From NCBI GenBank assembly GCA_001314805.1, contig LJSY01000013.1, positions 1 through 44,614 on the forward strand: a stretch of 44,614 bases of DNA, in the 5' to 3' direction. A model generated the notes under the pieces. It saw only the letters and a program-made list of their open reading frames with translations, was not told the DNA's origin and searched no databases. Shown here in pieces: positions 15,067-24,306 of the stretch. The stretch's first letter is position 1. The number at the start of each line of letters is the position of its first letter. Position numbers and translations under genes: made by a program. Origin of the DNA: Rhodobacteraceae bacterium HLUCCO18 (lineage in GTDB: Bacteria; Pseudomonadota; Alphaproteobacteria; Rhodobacterales; Rhodobacteraceae).

Positions 15067-16688
15067 CTGTCGCCCCCCAGCCCGGCCGGGCGCGAATAGG
15101 CGTCGAGGATCATGTCGCGCATGCCCGCCATGGACCGGACCTCGACCCCCTCGCCGGGGATGAGCCCCTCGGTCCAGCCCCAGTCCGCCGCGGCCGTGAC
15201 CAGCGCCTCGGGGCCGATCACGTGTACCGGCACGTCCGGGCGATCGTCCAGCGCCACGAAGCCCGCGGCCTGATGATCGCCCACCACGAAGATCAGCGGC
15301 GGGTCGGCCGCATGGCGCGCGGCGTAGTCGAACACGACGCTGAGCGCGTAATCGACGGCCTGCCGATACTGATCGCGGACGCGGTCCCTGTCGCGCCAGA
15401 CCACGTCCGGCGGGTCGCCGGACTGCGCCATCTCGTCGAAGATGCGCCCGTTGCCGATATCGTCCCAGGACACCAGCTCGGGCACCGGCACCCATGGCGC
15501 GTGCGAGGAGCCAAGCGCGAGTTGCGCGAAAAGCGGCCGCTCGTCCCGACCATCGCGCAGAAGCCGGTCGAGCGCCGCGAAGGTGAACTGGTCGGGCATC
15601 GTCACCCAGTTGAAGGGCAGCCCGGCATAGCCGAGGTCACGCGCGGCCAGCACCGTCTCGAACCCCATTCGCGCGGATTCAGGCCAGTCGAGCGTGATCT
15701 GCGGCATCACCGCGGCGGTGCGGAAGCCCGCGTCGGAGGCGATATGGAACAGGCTGCGCCGGTTGCTCGCCAGCGCCGCGGCATAGCTCGTCTGATCGGC
15801 GATCCAGAGCCCGTTGGCGAAGGTGGCGTGGCTGAGCCAGCTTTGACCGCCGCGCGTCGGCGCGCTCAGGAGCCCCGAGCGCATCTCGAGACCCAGCGCA
15901 CCAAGTCGCGCCTCGGCCTCGGTCAGCGTGGCGCGGTGGGTTTCGGCATAAAGCGGTGTGTCGAGGCTCGTCCGGCCGTAGCTTTCCACGAAAACGATCA
16001 GAACGTCCCGGTCGATGCCGCGCAAAAGGGTCTCGCGGGCGGCGTAGGGGTCGTTGGCGGCGGCCGCCTCGAAGGCGCGCAGATCGGCGAGCGTGGCGCG
16101 CGCCATCCCGATGCGCTCCAGCCCCATGCGCGCGGTGAAGGCCGCACCGGGCGGCGAGAGCGGCAGGTCCCATCGGCCCATGGCATGCCCGATCTCGGCC
16201 GTGGCGACCCCGGCGAAAAGGACCGATGCCGCCGCCATGCCTCGCGCCAGCATCGGCGGCGCCGCGATCCGCGCCCAGACACCGCTTGCCCACCAAAGCG
16301 CCCACCCCACGCAAGCCACGGCGACCAGTGCCGCAAGCCCCGCGCCCAGCGTCAGGACAGGACCGATGGCACCGGTCGCCAGCCGCAGCCCCGCCTTGAT
16401 CAGCGACAGGTCGGCCACCGGGTTGAAGCCGCGTCCGAGGGCCGTGAACATCGCGAAATCCGCCGCCTTGAGGATCGCGATCGCCATGAGGACCGCAACG
16501 AGAGCGCCGCGCAGGACGCGGCCCCAGCCCGCCTGCGGCAGCGCGATCAGCCCCAGCAGGATCACCGGCAATTCCAGCGGAAAGACGATCAGCGCCTGCC
16601 ACGTCATCGCCGCCGGATGGTTCGGCTGGATCAGGAGCAGGTGAAGTACAAGCGCCGCGAGGACCAGTTGTGTCACGCGTCGGGTCAT
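15063..16688 (-). CDS. Sulfatase-family membrane phosphoglycerol/phosphoethanolamine transferase-like protein
   Basis: This 541-aa protein has about five membrane helices in residues 1-190 and a periplasmic alkaline-phosphatase/sulfatase-fold domain after them. Metal-site segments seen are VLIVFVESYGR (first acid pair), a probable Ser/Thr nucleophile region (PTRGGQSWLSHATF) and VVGDHQAAG near the end. The layout matches LtaS, OpgB and EptA-type enzymes, which move a phosphoalcohol head group from a phospholipid to a glycan or lipid. In this operon it follows a CDP-alcohol phosphatidyltransferase (ATGA overlap), which may make its donor lipid. Nearby opgHG genes make periplasmic glucan a possible acceptor. 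Confidence 0.8.
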   Translation of the reverse strand: MTRRVTQLVLAALVLHLLLIQPNHPAAMTWQALIVFPLELPVILLGLIALPQAGWGRVLRGALVAVLMAIAILKAADFAMFTALGRGFNPVADLSLIKAGLRLATGAIGPVLTLGAGLAALVAVACVGWALWWASGVWARIAAPPMLARGMAAASVLFAGVATAEIGHAMGRWDLPLSPPGAAFTARMGLERIGMARATLADLRAFEAAAANDPYAARETLLRGIDRDVLIVFVESYGRTSLDTPLYAETHRATLTEAEARLGALGLEMRSGLLSAPTRGGQSWLSHATFANGLWIADQTSYAAALASNRRSLFHIASDAGFRTAAVMPQITLDWPESARMGFETVLAARDLGYAGLPFNWVTMPDQFTFAALDRLLRDGRDERPLFAQLALGSSHAPWVPVPELVSWDDIGNGRIFDEMAQSGDPPDVVWRDRDRVRDQYRQAVDYALSVVFDYAARHAADPPLIFVVGDHQAAGFVALDDRPDVPVHVIGPEALVTAAADWGWTEGLIPGEGVEVRSMAGMRDMILDAYSRPAGLGGDS

Positions 16689-17434
16689 GTCCTGCGCCGC
16701 CAGAGCCACGTCACGTCGATCGCGAAGGACCATGCAAGGACCAGCGCCACCAGCGGCACCAGCGCCACCGCGAGGCCGTCGGGCAGGATCGGGGCCTGCA
16801 ACGCGATCAGCGCGCCGAGCTGCACCACGCAGACGAGTTTGCGGCTGAACCGCTCGGGCAGGTCGCGGCGCATCCACGGCAGCACCCATCCGGCCACGGC
16901 GAAGAGGTATCTGGGCAGGCCCAGCAGGATCGCGATGGCACCCGCGCCACTCGCGATCGCAGCACTCGTCGCAAGGACAAGGGCAAGCATGGAGTCGACC
17001 TCCATGTCGAAGCGCGCGCCGAAGTCCGAGACGTAGCCCTGCCTGCGCGCGAGCCAGCCGTCGAACCCGTCGAGCGACAGCGCGATCACCGCGACGGCGA
17101 AGACAGCCCATGACGCTCCGGCGCCCGCCAGGAGCGGGGCAACCAGCGCCGCGGTCAGGGCGAGCCGCCCAAGCGTGATCCCGTTGCAAAACCCCAGATG
17201 ATCATGCGGATAGCTCCGGCCGAGGGCGCGTCCCGCGACCGCCGCTCCCACCGCGAAGAACAGGACCGCCGCGACCGTCGGACCCGCGCCCGCGCCCGGC
17301 ATGAGCGCGGTCAGCACGACCAGACCGGCGGCGAGCGCGAAGGCGGTCGCCGCGAACTCCCCGAGCGGAGACGTGACGGGGGCCTGCCCTGCGGGCGGCC
17401 AGCGTTTCTGGCGCTGCGGTCTTGCGAATGTCAT
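16685..17434 (-). CDS. CDP-alcohol phosphatidyltransferase family protein
   Basis: This 249-aa integral membrane enzyme joins an alcohol to a CDP-activated lipid or polyol. The family signature D-G-x2-A-R-x8-G-x3-D-x3-D is present in modified form: LDGFDGWLARRQGYVSDFGARFDMEVDSM, near residues 125-153, with all key acids. About six hydrophobic helices surround it. It is the first gene of the minus-strand operon that continues with the sulfatase-like protein, UPF0104, ABC importer and GT4. The exact alcohol (glycerol phosphate, inositol, serine, other) cannot be read from the sequence. Confidence 0.85.
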   Translation of the reverse strand: MTFARPQRQKRWPPAGQAPVTSPLGEFAATAFALAAGLVVLTALMPGAGAGPTVAAVLFFAVGAAVAGRALGRSYPHDHLGFCNGITLGRLALTAALVAPLLAGAGASWAVFAVAVIALSLDGFDGWLARRQGYVSDFGARFDMEVDSMLALVLATSAAIASGAGAIAILLGLPRYLFAVAGWVLPWMRRDLPERFSRKLVCVVQLGALIALQAPILPDGLAVALVPLVALVLAWSFAIDVTWLWRRRT

Positions 17435-17532
17435 CCTGCAGACATTGGGCAGACCCGCGAACAGTCAAGCCGGTGCGGGCACTTGAAGCATTCAACGCGG
17501 GTGCTAGCTGACCGTGGATCAGGAGAAACCTC
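17435..17532. promoter_or_regulatory. Divergent intergenic region with a short palindrome
   Basis: This 98-base gap separates the CDP-alcohol operon (minus) from the cytochrome b gene (plus). It holds the palindrome TTGAA-gca-TTCAA (17483-17495) and, for the plus strand, a weak TTGAAG/TAGCTG pair 16 bases apart. An AGGAGA ribosome site precedes the GTG start at 17533. No riboswitch-like structure is seen. Confidence 0.35.
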
Positions 17533-18090
17533 GTGCCAAACGCGCAAACCGAATACCGACGCACTGCGCGTCTGCTCCATTGGGGCATGGCGGTGCTCGT
17601 GCTTGCCACGATCCCGGCGGGCTTCGTGATGGTGCAGCCCGATCTCGACCCGTCTCTGCAGAACGCACTGTTTCTCTATCACAAGAACGTGGGCGTTCTG
17701 CTCCTGCTGCTGGTGGTCTGGCGCGCGATCCATCGCTGGCGGCATCCACCCGCCCCGCTTCCCGCCGACGTGCCGGGATGGCAGCGCGGCGCGGCGGGGC
17801 TGACGCACATGACGCTCTATGCGCTCCTGATCGCCATGCCCGTGGCGGGATACATCCGCGTCAGGGCGGGCGGCTTCCCGATCGAGACGCTCGACTGGCT
17901 GGGAGTCCCGTCATTGGTGCCGCGCTCGGAAGCACTGGCCGAGACGGCTAAGACGGTGCATTTCTTTGGCGGGATCGCCATTGCCGGGCTGATCGCCCTG
18001 CACGTTGCCGCCGCCGCCTATCACGGCATTGTCCGCCGCGACGGCGTTTTTTCGCGCATGTGGCCGCCCTTCGCGGGGCGCGGCGCCTGA
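17533..18090 (+). CDS. Cytochrome b561 family protein
   Basis: This 185-aa di-haem membrane protein of the CybB/b561 type carries electrons between the quinone pool or superoxide and a periplasmic partner. Four membrane helices are visible, with histidines placed for haem b: H16 (ARLLHWGM), H50 (LYHKNVG) and the later pair in the last two helices (VHFFGG, ALHVAAAAYH). Length is typical. The start is GTG with AGGAGA just upstream. It stands alone, 89 bases before opgH on the same strand. Confidence 0.9.
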   Translation: MPNAQTEYRRTARLLHWGMAVLVLATIPAGFVMVQPDLDPSLQNALFLYHKNVGVLLLLLVVWRAIHRWRHPPAPLPADVPGWQRGAAGLTHMTLYALLIAMPVAGYIRVRAGGFPIETLDWLGVPSLVPRSEALAETAKTVHFFGGIAIAGLIALHVAAAAYHGIVRRDGVFSRMWPPFAGRGA

Positions 18091-18179
18091 CGCCCCTTGC
18101 TCCTGCCGGATCCTGGGATAGCTGACCGGAAATTCGCGCCGATGACGGCGCCATCGAACAGAAAGGCCGCCATATCGCC

Positions 18180-19745
18180 ATGTCGCTTGCAGAACCACGC
18201 CTGGGCGCGGACGTCGCGAGAACCACATGGCATGGACCGCGTGTCGCGGCGTTGGTGCTTTCGGCTGGCATGACGCTCGCCATAGTCGCGGCTTTCGCGG
18301 GTGCCGTCACCGACTGGACGCCGGCCGCGATGGTCGCCTTGCCGCTTGTCGCGTTCACGGGCGTCTGGATTTCCGGCGGCGCGGCGACGGCGCTTCTCGG
18401 GCTCCTCCTGCCGCCGCCCCTCAGGGTCGAGCCGCCCGCCGCATGGCGCCCGTCCAGCCGCACGGCGATCCTCGTGACGCTCTGCAAGGAAGACCCCCGG
18501 CCGCTGGCGCGCCATCTCGAGACGCTGCGTCCCGCGCTGGACCGGGCCGGGCTGCTGGGCGCCGTGGAGGTTTTCGTCCTGTCGGACACCTCCGGCGCCG
18601 ATCTCGTGGCGCGCGAGGAGGCGACCCTTCTGCCCCTGCACGACGCGGGCGCGCTGAGCTACCGGCGCCGGACCCGGAATACCGGACGCAAACCGGGCAA
18701 TATCGGCGATTGGGTCGATGCCCATGGCGCGCGGTTCGACCACATGCTGGTGCTGGACGCCGACAGCCGCATGACCCCGCGGCGCATCGCACGCATGATC
18801 TGGCAGATGGAACGGCACCCGGCGCTGGGCCTCTTGCAGTCCGGTATCGCGCTTTTGCCGGGGCAAACCCGGTTTGGCCGCCATCAGCGGATCGCCGCGC
18901 GTCTCATGTCGCGCGGCTTCGGGCGCGGCTTCGCCGCATGGAGCGGTGAGAGCGGCAACTATTGGGGCCACAACGCGATCATCCGCCTCACGGCCTTCCG
19001 CGCGGCGCGCGCCCTGCCGGTCCTTCCGGGCACCGCGCCATGGGGTGGCGCGCTCCTGAGCCATGATTTCATCGAGGCTGCGTGGATCCGCCGCGACGGC
19101 TGGGCCGTGACGCTCGACCCCGACACCGGCGGCAGCGCCGAGGAGGCGCCGCAGACCGTCGGCGCGTTCCACGCGAGGGACCGCCGCTGGTGCCAGGGCA
19201 ACCTTCAGCACCTGCGCCTGATCGCGGAGCCGGGGCTCGACCCGATCAGCCGTCTGCACCTGGCCCTGGGGGTGCTGAGCTATCTCGTGGCGCCGGTCTG
19301 GCTGATCCTCGTGGCGCTGGTCGCCCTGGGCGGGGTGCCGATCGCGGGCGCCCTGCCGCTGGCGGTGGTGGCGTCCGTGCTGCTCCTGCCCAAGCTTTGC
19401 GCATTGGTGGACCGTTGGCGGGCCGCCCGGACGCCGGGGCGGCGCGCGACCGTCCTGCGGGCGTCGCTGGGGGAACTGGCCGTCTCAAGCGTGATCGCGC
19501 CTCTCGTGATGCTGCGGCAGGCCGGTGCCGTGCTTTCCGTCTGCCTCGGCCGGGACTGCGGCTGGAAATCCGGCACGGGCGCGGGGCCGGCCCTGCGCCC
19601 CGGCATGGGCGAGGCGATGGCGGGCTGGACCCTCGTGGCGCTGGCCCTCTTCACGACGGGACCGGTGGCCGCATGGCTGGCGCCGGTCGCGCTGCCGATC
19701 TGCTTCGCGCCGCTGGTCATGCGGATCATGGACGCGCCGGCCTGA
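18180..19745 (+). CDS. opgH: Glucan biosynthesis glucosyltransferase OpgH
   Basis: This inner-membrane GT2 enzyme polymerises and exports the backbone of osmoregulated periplasmic glucans from UDP-glucose. All processive GT2 signatures are visible: VLSDTSG (first Asp), VLDADS (DxD-like), LSHDFIEAAWIRRDGW (third Asp) and RDRRWCQGN (Q/RxxRW type). Membrane helices lie at residues about 20-80 and, in the C-terminal third, about 355-400 and 475-515. At 521 aa it is much shorter than the E. coli protein (about 850 aa) and lacks its long cytoplasmic N-terminal extension. Its stop overlaps the opgG start (TGATG). The order H-G is the reverse of E. coli opgGH. Confidence 0.9.
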   Translation: MSLAEPRLGADVARTTWHGPRVAALVLSAGMTLAIVAAFAGAVTDWTPAAMVALPLVAFTGVWISGGAATALLGLLLPPPLRVEPPAAWRPSSRTAILVTLCKEDPRPLARHLETLRPALDRAGLLGAVEVFVLSDTSGADLVAREEATLLPLHDAGALSYRRRTRNTGRKPGNIGDWVDAHGARFDHMLVLDADSRMTPRRIARMIWQMERHPALGLLQSGIALLPGQTRFGRHQRIAARLMSRGFGRGFAAWSGESGNYWGHNAIIRLTAFRAARALPVLPGTAPWGGALLSHDFIEAAWIRRDGWAVTLDPDTGGSAEEAPQTVGAFHARDRRWCQGNLQHLRLIAEPGLDPISRLHLALGVLSYLVAPVWLILVALVALGGVPIAGALPLAVVASVLLLPKLCALVDRWRAARTPGRRATVLRASLGELAVSSVIAPLVMLRQAGAVLSVCLGRDCGWKSGTGAGPALRPGMGEAMAGWTLVALALFTTGPVAAWLAPVALPICFAPLVMRIMDAPA

Positions 19746-21241
19746 TGCGGCGGCGGAGTTTCATGGCCGGTGTCGCGGCCGCGGCGCTCCTGCGGCCTTG
19801 CGCCTCGCTTGCCGAAACCGGGCCGACGCTGCTGGAGGCGGCGCGCGCGCTTGCCGCGCGCCCCTTCGTCGACCGGAGCACGCCCCTGCCGCCGCCCTTC
19901 GCGGGGCTCGACTATGACGCCTATCGCGGCATCCGGCCGGTCCCCGGTCGCTCCGCGTTGTTGGCCCACGGGTCCGATTTCGCCCTAGACCTTCTGCCGC
20001 CGGGTCTTTTCTTTCCCGACCCCGTCCGCATCGACCGCGATGCCGGCGACGGACCGGAGGAGATCGCCTTCGCGCCCGGTCTCTTCGATTTCGACGCGCG
20101 CTATTTCGACGATGTGCCCGCCACCGCCCCCGGCGCGGGGTTCTCGGGGCTGCGGCTACGCCACCCTCTGAACGCGCCGGATCGCATGGACGAGGTTCTG
20201 GTCCTGCAAGGGGCGAGCTATTTCCGCGCCATCGGGCAGGCCATGGTCTATGGGCTCTCGGCGCGCGCCGTGGCGCTTGGCACCGGCGGCGCCGAACCGG
20301 AGGAATTCCCGCGCTTCACCCATCTGCGCCTGCATCCCGCGCAAGCCGGCGCAGTGCGGATCGAGGCGGTGATCGACAGCCCCTCGCTCGCCGGGCATCT
20401 CGACATGACCCTGCGCCCCGGTCGGGACACCGTGACCGATATCGCCGTCACGCTCCTGCCGCGGCGCGAGATCGCGGATATCGGCGTGGCGCCTTTGACG
20501 TCCATGTATCTCAAGGGGCCACTCCGCGCCTCGGTCAGCGACGATTTCCGCCCGCGGGTGCATGACAGCGATCTGCTCCTGATCGAGAACGGCGCGGGCG
20601 AACGTCTTTGGCGGCCGATTTCCAACCCGGCCCGCCTAGAGACCTCGGCCTTTCTCGATGACGGTCCGGTCAGCTTCGGCGTCTACCAGACGCAGCGCGA
20701 TTTCGCGGATTTCGAGGACACCGAGGCGCGATATCACGACCGCCCCTCCGCCATCGTGCGCCCGGATGGCGACTGGGGGCGCGGGGCGGTGATGCTGGTC
20801 GAGATCCCTACCGGGGACGAGTTCATGGACAATATCGTCGCCTTCTGGCGACCCGAGACGCCGCTGGCCCCGGGCAGCGAACACCGCTTCGCCTATTCCA
20901 TCACCTGGACGCGCGACGCCCCCGCCTCCGACGCCGCCCGCGCCATCGTCCAGAGCCGCAGCGGACGCGAACATGACCGCCCCGGCGCGCGGCGCTATGT
21001 CATCGACATCACCGGTCCGCCGGACGGCCTTGCGCCCGAAATCACCGGACCCGCGGCGGCGCACATCGACGGCATCAGCGTCTTCGCGCTTCCCGACGGC
21101 AGCGGAACGCGGCTGACCTTCCTGCTGAGCCCGGGCGACATCGACGCCGCGGACATAAGGGTGGTCCTGCGCGACGGCGACACCTCCGACGCGCCGGTCT
21201 GGCTGCATCGCTGGACCCGGGCGCGCGACGGCGGCGTCTGA
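19745..21241 (+). CDS. opgG: Periplasmic glucan biosynthesis protein OpgG/OpgD
   Basis: This 498-aa periplasmic protein works after OpgH on the exported glucan chain, in branching or trimming (OpgG/OpgD family). An export signal with a Tat-like RRRSFM start and an ALLRPCASLA cleavage region occupies residues 1-24. Family segments include FAGLDYDAYRGIR, GLFFPDPVRI, GASYFRAIG, YGLSARA and TSMYLKGP. Start is the ATG in the TGATG overlap with opgH, so the two are translationally coupled. OpgG and OpgD are hard to separate without a tree; the Tat-like signal would suit OpgD, the coupling to opgH suits OpgG. Confidence 0.9.
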   Translation: MRRRSFMAGVAAAALLRPCASLAETGPTLLEAARALAARPFVDRSTPLPPPFAGLDYDAYRGIRPVPGRSALLAHGSDFALDLLPPGLFFPDPVRIDRDAGDGPEEIAFAPGLFDFDARYFDDVPATAPGAGFSGLRLRHPLNAPDRMDEVLVLQGASYFRAIGQAMVYGLSARAVALGTGGAEPEEFPRFTHLRLHPAQAGAVRIEAVIDSPSLAGHLDMTLRPGRDTVTDIAVTLLPRREIADIGVAPLTSMYLKGPLRASVSDDFRPRVHDSDLLLIENGAGERLWRPISNPARLETSAFLDDGPVSFGVYQTQRDFADFEDTEARYHDRPSAIVRPDGDWGRGAVMLVEIPTGDEFMDNIVAFWRPETPLAPGSEHRFAYSITWTRDAPASDAARAIVQSRSGREHDRPGARRYVIDITGPPDGLAPEITGPAAAHIDGISVFALPDGSGTRLTFLLSPGDIDAADIRVVLRDGDTSDAPVWLHRWTRARDGGV

Positions 21242-21242
21242 G

Positions 21243-22058
21243 CTAGCCGGGTGTCGAAACCTGTACTTCCGCCCTGAGCGGCCGATGGTCCGAGGCCATG
21301 CGGATCCCCTCCCCGTCCAGCGCCTTCGCATGCAGCACCCGCGCCCCGCCGGCCGCGAGGAACCGGTCCAGCGGCAGCACCGGACGCCGCACCGGGAACG
21401 TGGCCGGGGCCGGGCCGGTGAACCTCTCGCCCAGCACGGCTCCCAGCACGGGCCGCGAGAAGGCCGTGCCACCCCAGGGCCGCCATTCGTTCAGGTCGCC
21501 GCAAAGGACGGTCGGGCGTGCGTTCCGGCGGAAAAGGTGCTGTCCGAGCGTCCGCATCTGGGCGATGCGCAACATCTGCGACAGCGAAAGATGCGTGCCC
21601 ACGACCCGCAAGGGACACCCGTCCTTGCGGATATCGAGGATGACCGCGCCGCGATGGCAATGGCCGGGCAGATCGAGAAGCGCCATCTCCTCGACCTCGA
21701 TCCCAGCGCCCGCAAGGAAGATCACGCCGAGAAAGCCGTGGCTTTCGTCCCCCCACCGGCCAATCCGGTCACCATGGACAGTGCGCAGGCCCGTGCGGGC
21801 CTCGATATCGGCCAGATCGAGGATACCGCGATGGGGCGGCCGTTCCTCGTCCGCCTCCTGCAGCACCAGAAGGTCGGCCGGTTCGGCCATCACCTCGCGC
21901 AACAGCACGTCGGCCGTGCGGGCCGGGTCGATCACACCGTCCTCGCCGCGTCCCCGGTGGATGTTCCAGCTTATGATCGACAGACGTGTCAGGGCTCTTC
22001 CACTCCTCGCGGCGGGCGCATGCTCCCGCCAACCTGCCCCGGCGGGCGGGCGCGTCAA
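21243..22058 (-). CDS. Endonuclease/exonuclease/phosphatase (EEP) family protein
   Basis: This roughly 250-270-aa metal-dependent phosphodiesterase has the EEP motifs [12 protein letters not shown] (Asn), LVLQEADEE (metal-binding Glu), [17 protein letters not shown] (Asp/Asn) and a terminal SDHRPL (Asp/His). Bacterial relatives hydrolyse phosphodiester head groups or DNA; the substrate is unknown. The start is unsettled. The domain begins near 21992, where only CTG is available (behind an AGGAGTGGAAGAG tract); the nearest standard start is the TTG at 22058, and a GTG lies at 22097. A frame back to 22199 would leave no promoter room against htpX. It converges with opgG, two bases from its stop. 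Confidence 0.78.
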   Translation of the reverse strand: MTRPPAGAGWREHAPAARSGRALTRLSIISWNIHRGRGEDGVIDPARTADVLLREVMAEPADLLVLQEADEERPPHRGILDLADIEARTGLRTVHGDRIGRWGDESHGFLGVIFLAGAGIEVEEMALLDLPGHCHRGAVILDIRKDGCPLRVVGTHLSLSQMLRIAQMRTLGQHLFRRNARPTVLCGDLNEWRPWGGTAFSRPVLGAVLGERFTGPAPATFPVRRPVLPLDRFLAAGGARVLHAKALDGEGIRMASDHRPLRAEVQVSTPG

Positions 22059-22156
22059 GCGGGAAGATGGCCGTCGACCCCGGCGAGAGGGTGCCACGGC
22101 ACCGGGCCCTTGCCACTGACCCGGGACGCGAGAATCGTTGCGTCTCGTTCGAAGGG

Positions 22157-22195
22157 ACGACACCCTTGCCCGGGTTTTCGTCAAACGGGTGTCGT
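22157..22195 (+). promoter_or_regulatory. Hairpin in the htpX leader
   Basis: ACGACACCC (22157-22165) and GGGTGTCGT (22187-22195) form a perfect 9-bp stem around a 21-base loop, ending seven bases before the htpX start codon. No purine-rich ribosome site is seen in those bases, so the right arm may itself cover or supply the ribosome contact. As htpX is a heat/stress gene in known bacteria, a thermosensing leader or an operator are both possible. Confidence 0.45.
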
Positions 22196-22201
22196 TCAAA
22201 A

Positions 22202-23053
22202 ATGCAAGGTTATCTCCGTACCGCGATGCTCATGGCTGCCATGACCGCCCTGGTGGGCGTGTTCGGCCTGCTGCTCGGCGGCGAGACGGGCCTGGTGATC
22301 GCGCTGCTCATCGCCGCCGGGATGAACCTGTTCGCCTACTGGAACTCCGACCGCATGGTTCTGCGGATGCATGGCGCGCAGGAGGTGGACGCGCGCACCT
22401 CGCCCGATCTTTACCGCATGGTTGCCGACCTCGCGGGGCGTGCCGGGCTGCCGATGCCGCGCGTCTACCTGATGGACACCGATCAGCCCAACGCATTCGC
22501 CACCGGCCGCAACCCGCAGAACGCCGCCGTCGCCGTCACCAGCGGCCTTTTGCGCCGTCTGAACAGCGAGGAAGTGGCCGCCGTCATCGCCCATGAACTC
22601 GCGCATATCCGCAACCGCGACACGCTGATCATGACGATCACGGCGACGCTGGCCGGTGCGATCTCGATCCTGACGAATTTCGCTTTCCTGTTCGGTGGGC
22701 GTGACCGGCAGGTCGGCATCATCGGGTTGATCGCGCTCGTCATCCTCGCACCGCTCGCGGCGGGTCTCGTGCAGATGGCGATCAGCCGGGGGCGTGAATA
22801 CGAGGCGGACAGGATCGGCGCCGAGATCTGTGGACGACCCGACTGGCTGGCCTCGGCGCTGGAACGCATCCAGGGCTTCGCCTCGCGCATCGACAACCAG
22901 TCGGCCGAGCGCAATCCCGCGAGCGCGCATATGTTCATCATCAATCCACTGCACGCGCATGCCCATGACCGGCTGTTCTCGACCCATCCCTCGACCGCCA
23001 ACAGGGTCGCGGCCCTGCGCGCGATGATGCGGCAAGGATCGGGCTTCGCCTGA
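22202..23053 (+). CDS. htpX: Membrane zinc metalloprotease HtpX
   Basis: This 283-aa inner-membrane M48 protease degrades misfolded membrane proteins. Two N-terminal helices (residues about 7-45) precede the active site HELAH near residue 131 ([14 protein letters not shown]), a further hydrophobic pair (residues about 145-200), and the third zinc ligand in [14 protein letters not shown]. The C-terminal [12 protein letters not shown] is also family-typical. The start [10 protein letters not shown] matches the usual HtpX N-terminus. It is monocistronic, divergent from the EEP gene, and its leader holds a 9-bp hairpin. The 63-base gap to the convergent thiolase gene has a small TCCGC/GCGGA stem but no T run. 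Confidence 0.95.
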   Translation: MQGYLRTAMLMAAMTALVGVFGLLLGGETGLVIALLIAAGMNLFAYWNSDRMVLRMHGAQEVDARTSPDLYRMVADLAGRAGLPMPRVYLMDTDQPNAFATGRNPQNAAVAVTSGLLRRLNSEEVAAVIAHELAHIRNRDTLIMTITATLAGAISILTNFAFLFGGRDRQVGIIGLIALVILAPLAAGLVQMAISRGREYEADRIGAEICGRPDWLASALERIQGFASRIDNQSAERNPASAHMFIINPLHAHAHDRLFSTHPSTANRVAALRAMMRQGSGFA

Positions 23054-23116
23054 ACCGGGGTCCCGTCCGCGTCCGTGCGGAATACCGGCGATGCTCGGAC
23101 CTGCCCGGCCCGAAGG

Positions 23117-24292
23117 TCAGAAGATCTCGAACAATCCGCAGGCGCCCTGCCCTCCGCCAACGCACATGGCCACCACCCCGAGTTTCGCGCCCCGTCTGCG
23201 GCCCTCCAGCAGAAGGTGCCCGGCCATGCGCGCGCCCGACATGCCATAGGGATGCCCGATGGAGATCGCGCCGCCATTGACGTTGAGCCTGTCGTCGGGA
23301 ATGCCCAGCGCATCGCGGCAGGGCACGAGTTGGGCCGCGAAGGCCTCGTTGATCTCCCACAGGTCGATGTCGTCGATGCCGAGGCCGTGACGCGCCAGAA
23401 GACGGGGGATGGCCACGACCGGGCCGATGCCCATCTCTTCCGGCGCGACGCCTGCCACGGCGAAGCCCCTGAGGCGCCCCAGCGGGGTCAGGCCACGGCG
23501 GGAAGCGGCCCCGGCCTCCATCACCACCAGCGCGGCGGCACCGTCCGACAGCTGCGAGGCGTTACCCGCCGTCACGGTCCTGTCCGGGCCGAGAACGGGG
23601 CGCAGCGCTTCGAGCGCTTCCAGCGTCGTGCCGGGCCGGTTGCATTCGTCGGCAGCGAGGCGCACCGCTTCGGACCGCGTCCCGCCCGTGGCCTTGTCGG
23701 TGACGACGCGGACAGCGTCGACGGGCACGATTTCCTCGGCGAAGCGTCCGGTGGCCTGCGCCGCCGCCGTCCGCGACTGGCTTTGCAGCGCGTAGGCGTC
23801 CTGCACCTCGCGCGGGACGCGGTGCCTCGCGGCGACGATCTCGGCGGTCTCGATCATCGACAGGTAATAGGCATCGGGCACCGAGGGATCGCGGTAGCGG
23901 TAGCCGTTCCAATGCTCGTTCTGCACCAGCGAGATCGACTCGATCCCCCCGGCCAGCGCCACCTCGACCCCTTCCGCCCGCACCATGTGGCAGGCCATCG
24001 CCAGCGCGTTGAGGCCCGAGGCGCATTGCCGGTCGACCGTGGCCCCCGCCACGCTGACCGGCAGGCCCGCCGCCAGCGCGATGTGGCGGGCCACGTTCAC
24101 CCCGGAGGAGCCCTGCGTCAGGGCGGAGCCAAAGACCACCTCCTCGATTTCGGCCCCGTCGAGACCGGCCCGCGCGACCGCCGCCCGGACCGCCGCCGCC
24201 CCAAGCGAGGGGCATTCGAGAGTGTTGAACGCGCCGCGATAGGCCTTGCCGATCGGGGTACGGGCGGTGGACACGATGACCGCGTCGCGCAT
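23117..24292 (-). CDS. Acyl-CoA thiolase (acetyl-CoA C-acyltransferase)
   Basis: This 391-aa thiolase cleaves a 3-oxoacyl-CoA with CoA to acetyl-CoA and a shortened acyl-CoA. The nucleophilic Cys is in [12 protein letters not shown] (near residue 88), the catalytic His in [10 protein letters not shown] (near 350) and the second Cys in [13 protein letters not shown] (near 379); NEAFAAQ is also present. All active-site residues are intact. It is the last gene of the catabolic operon, 14 bases after the M20 gene, with GGGAGA before its ATG. With the CoA-transferase upstream it gives the activation and cleavage of a 3-oxo acid. The acyl chain is not deducible from sequence. Confidence 0.92.
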   Translation of the reverse strand: MRDAVIVSTARTPIGKAYRGAFNTLECPSLGAAAVRAAVARAGLDGAEIEEVVFGSALTQGSSGVNVARHIALAAGLPVSVAGATVDRQCASGLNALAMACHMVRAEGVEVALAGGIESISLVQNEHWNGYRYRDPSVPDAYYLSMIETAEIVAARHRVPREVQDAYALQSQSRTAAAQATGRFAEEIVPVDAVRVVTDKATGGTRSEAVRLAADECNRPGTTLEALEALRPVLGPDRTVTAGNASQLSDGAAALVVMEAGAASRRGLTPLGRLRGFAVAGVAPEEMGIGPVVAIPRLLARHGLGIDDIDLWEINEAFAAQLVPCRDALGIPDDRLNVNGGAISIGHPYGMSGARMAGHLLLEGRRRGAKLGVVAMCVGGGQGACGLFEIF

Positions 24293-24306
24293 GGGGGTCT
24301 CCCTTG

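Noticed and set aside
14470-17036. Long plus-strand frames opposite the envelope operon
   Set aside because: Antisense shadows common in GC-rich DNA; no recognisable domains and the opposite strand explains the coding bias.
15063-17189. 708-codon frame extending the sulfatase-like gene upstream
   Set aside because: The part above 16688 shadows the CDP-alcohol phosphatidyltransferase gene; the ATG at 16688 overlaps that gene's stop as ATGA and starts a proper membrane helix.
17434-17468. Promoter for the CDP-alcohol operon (TTGACT at 17468-17463)
   Set aside because: The expected -10 is poor and would put the transcription start on the start codon itself; not reliable.
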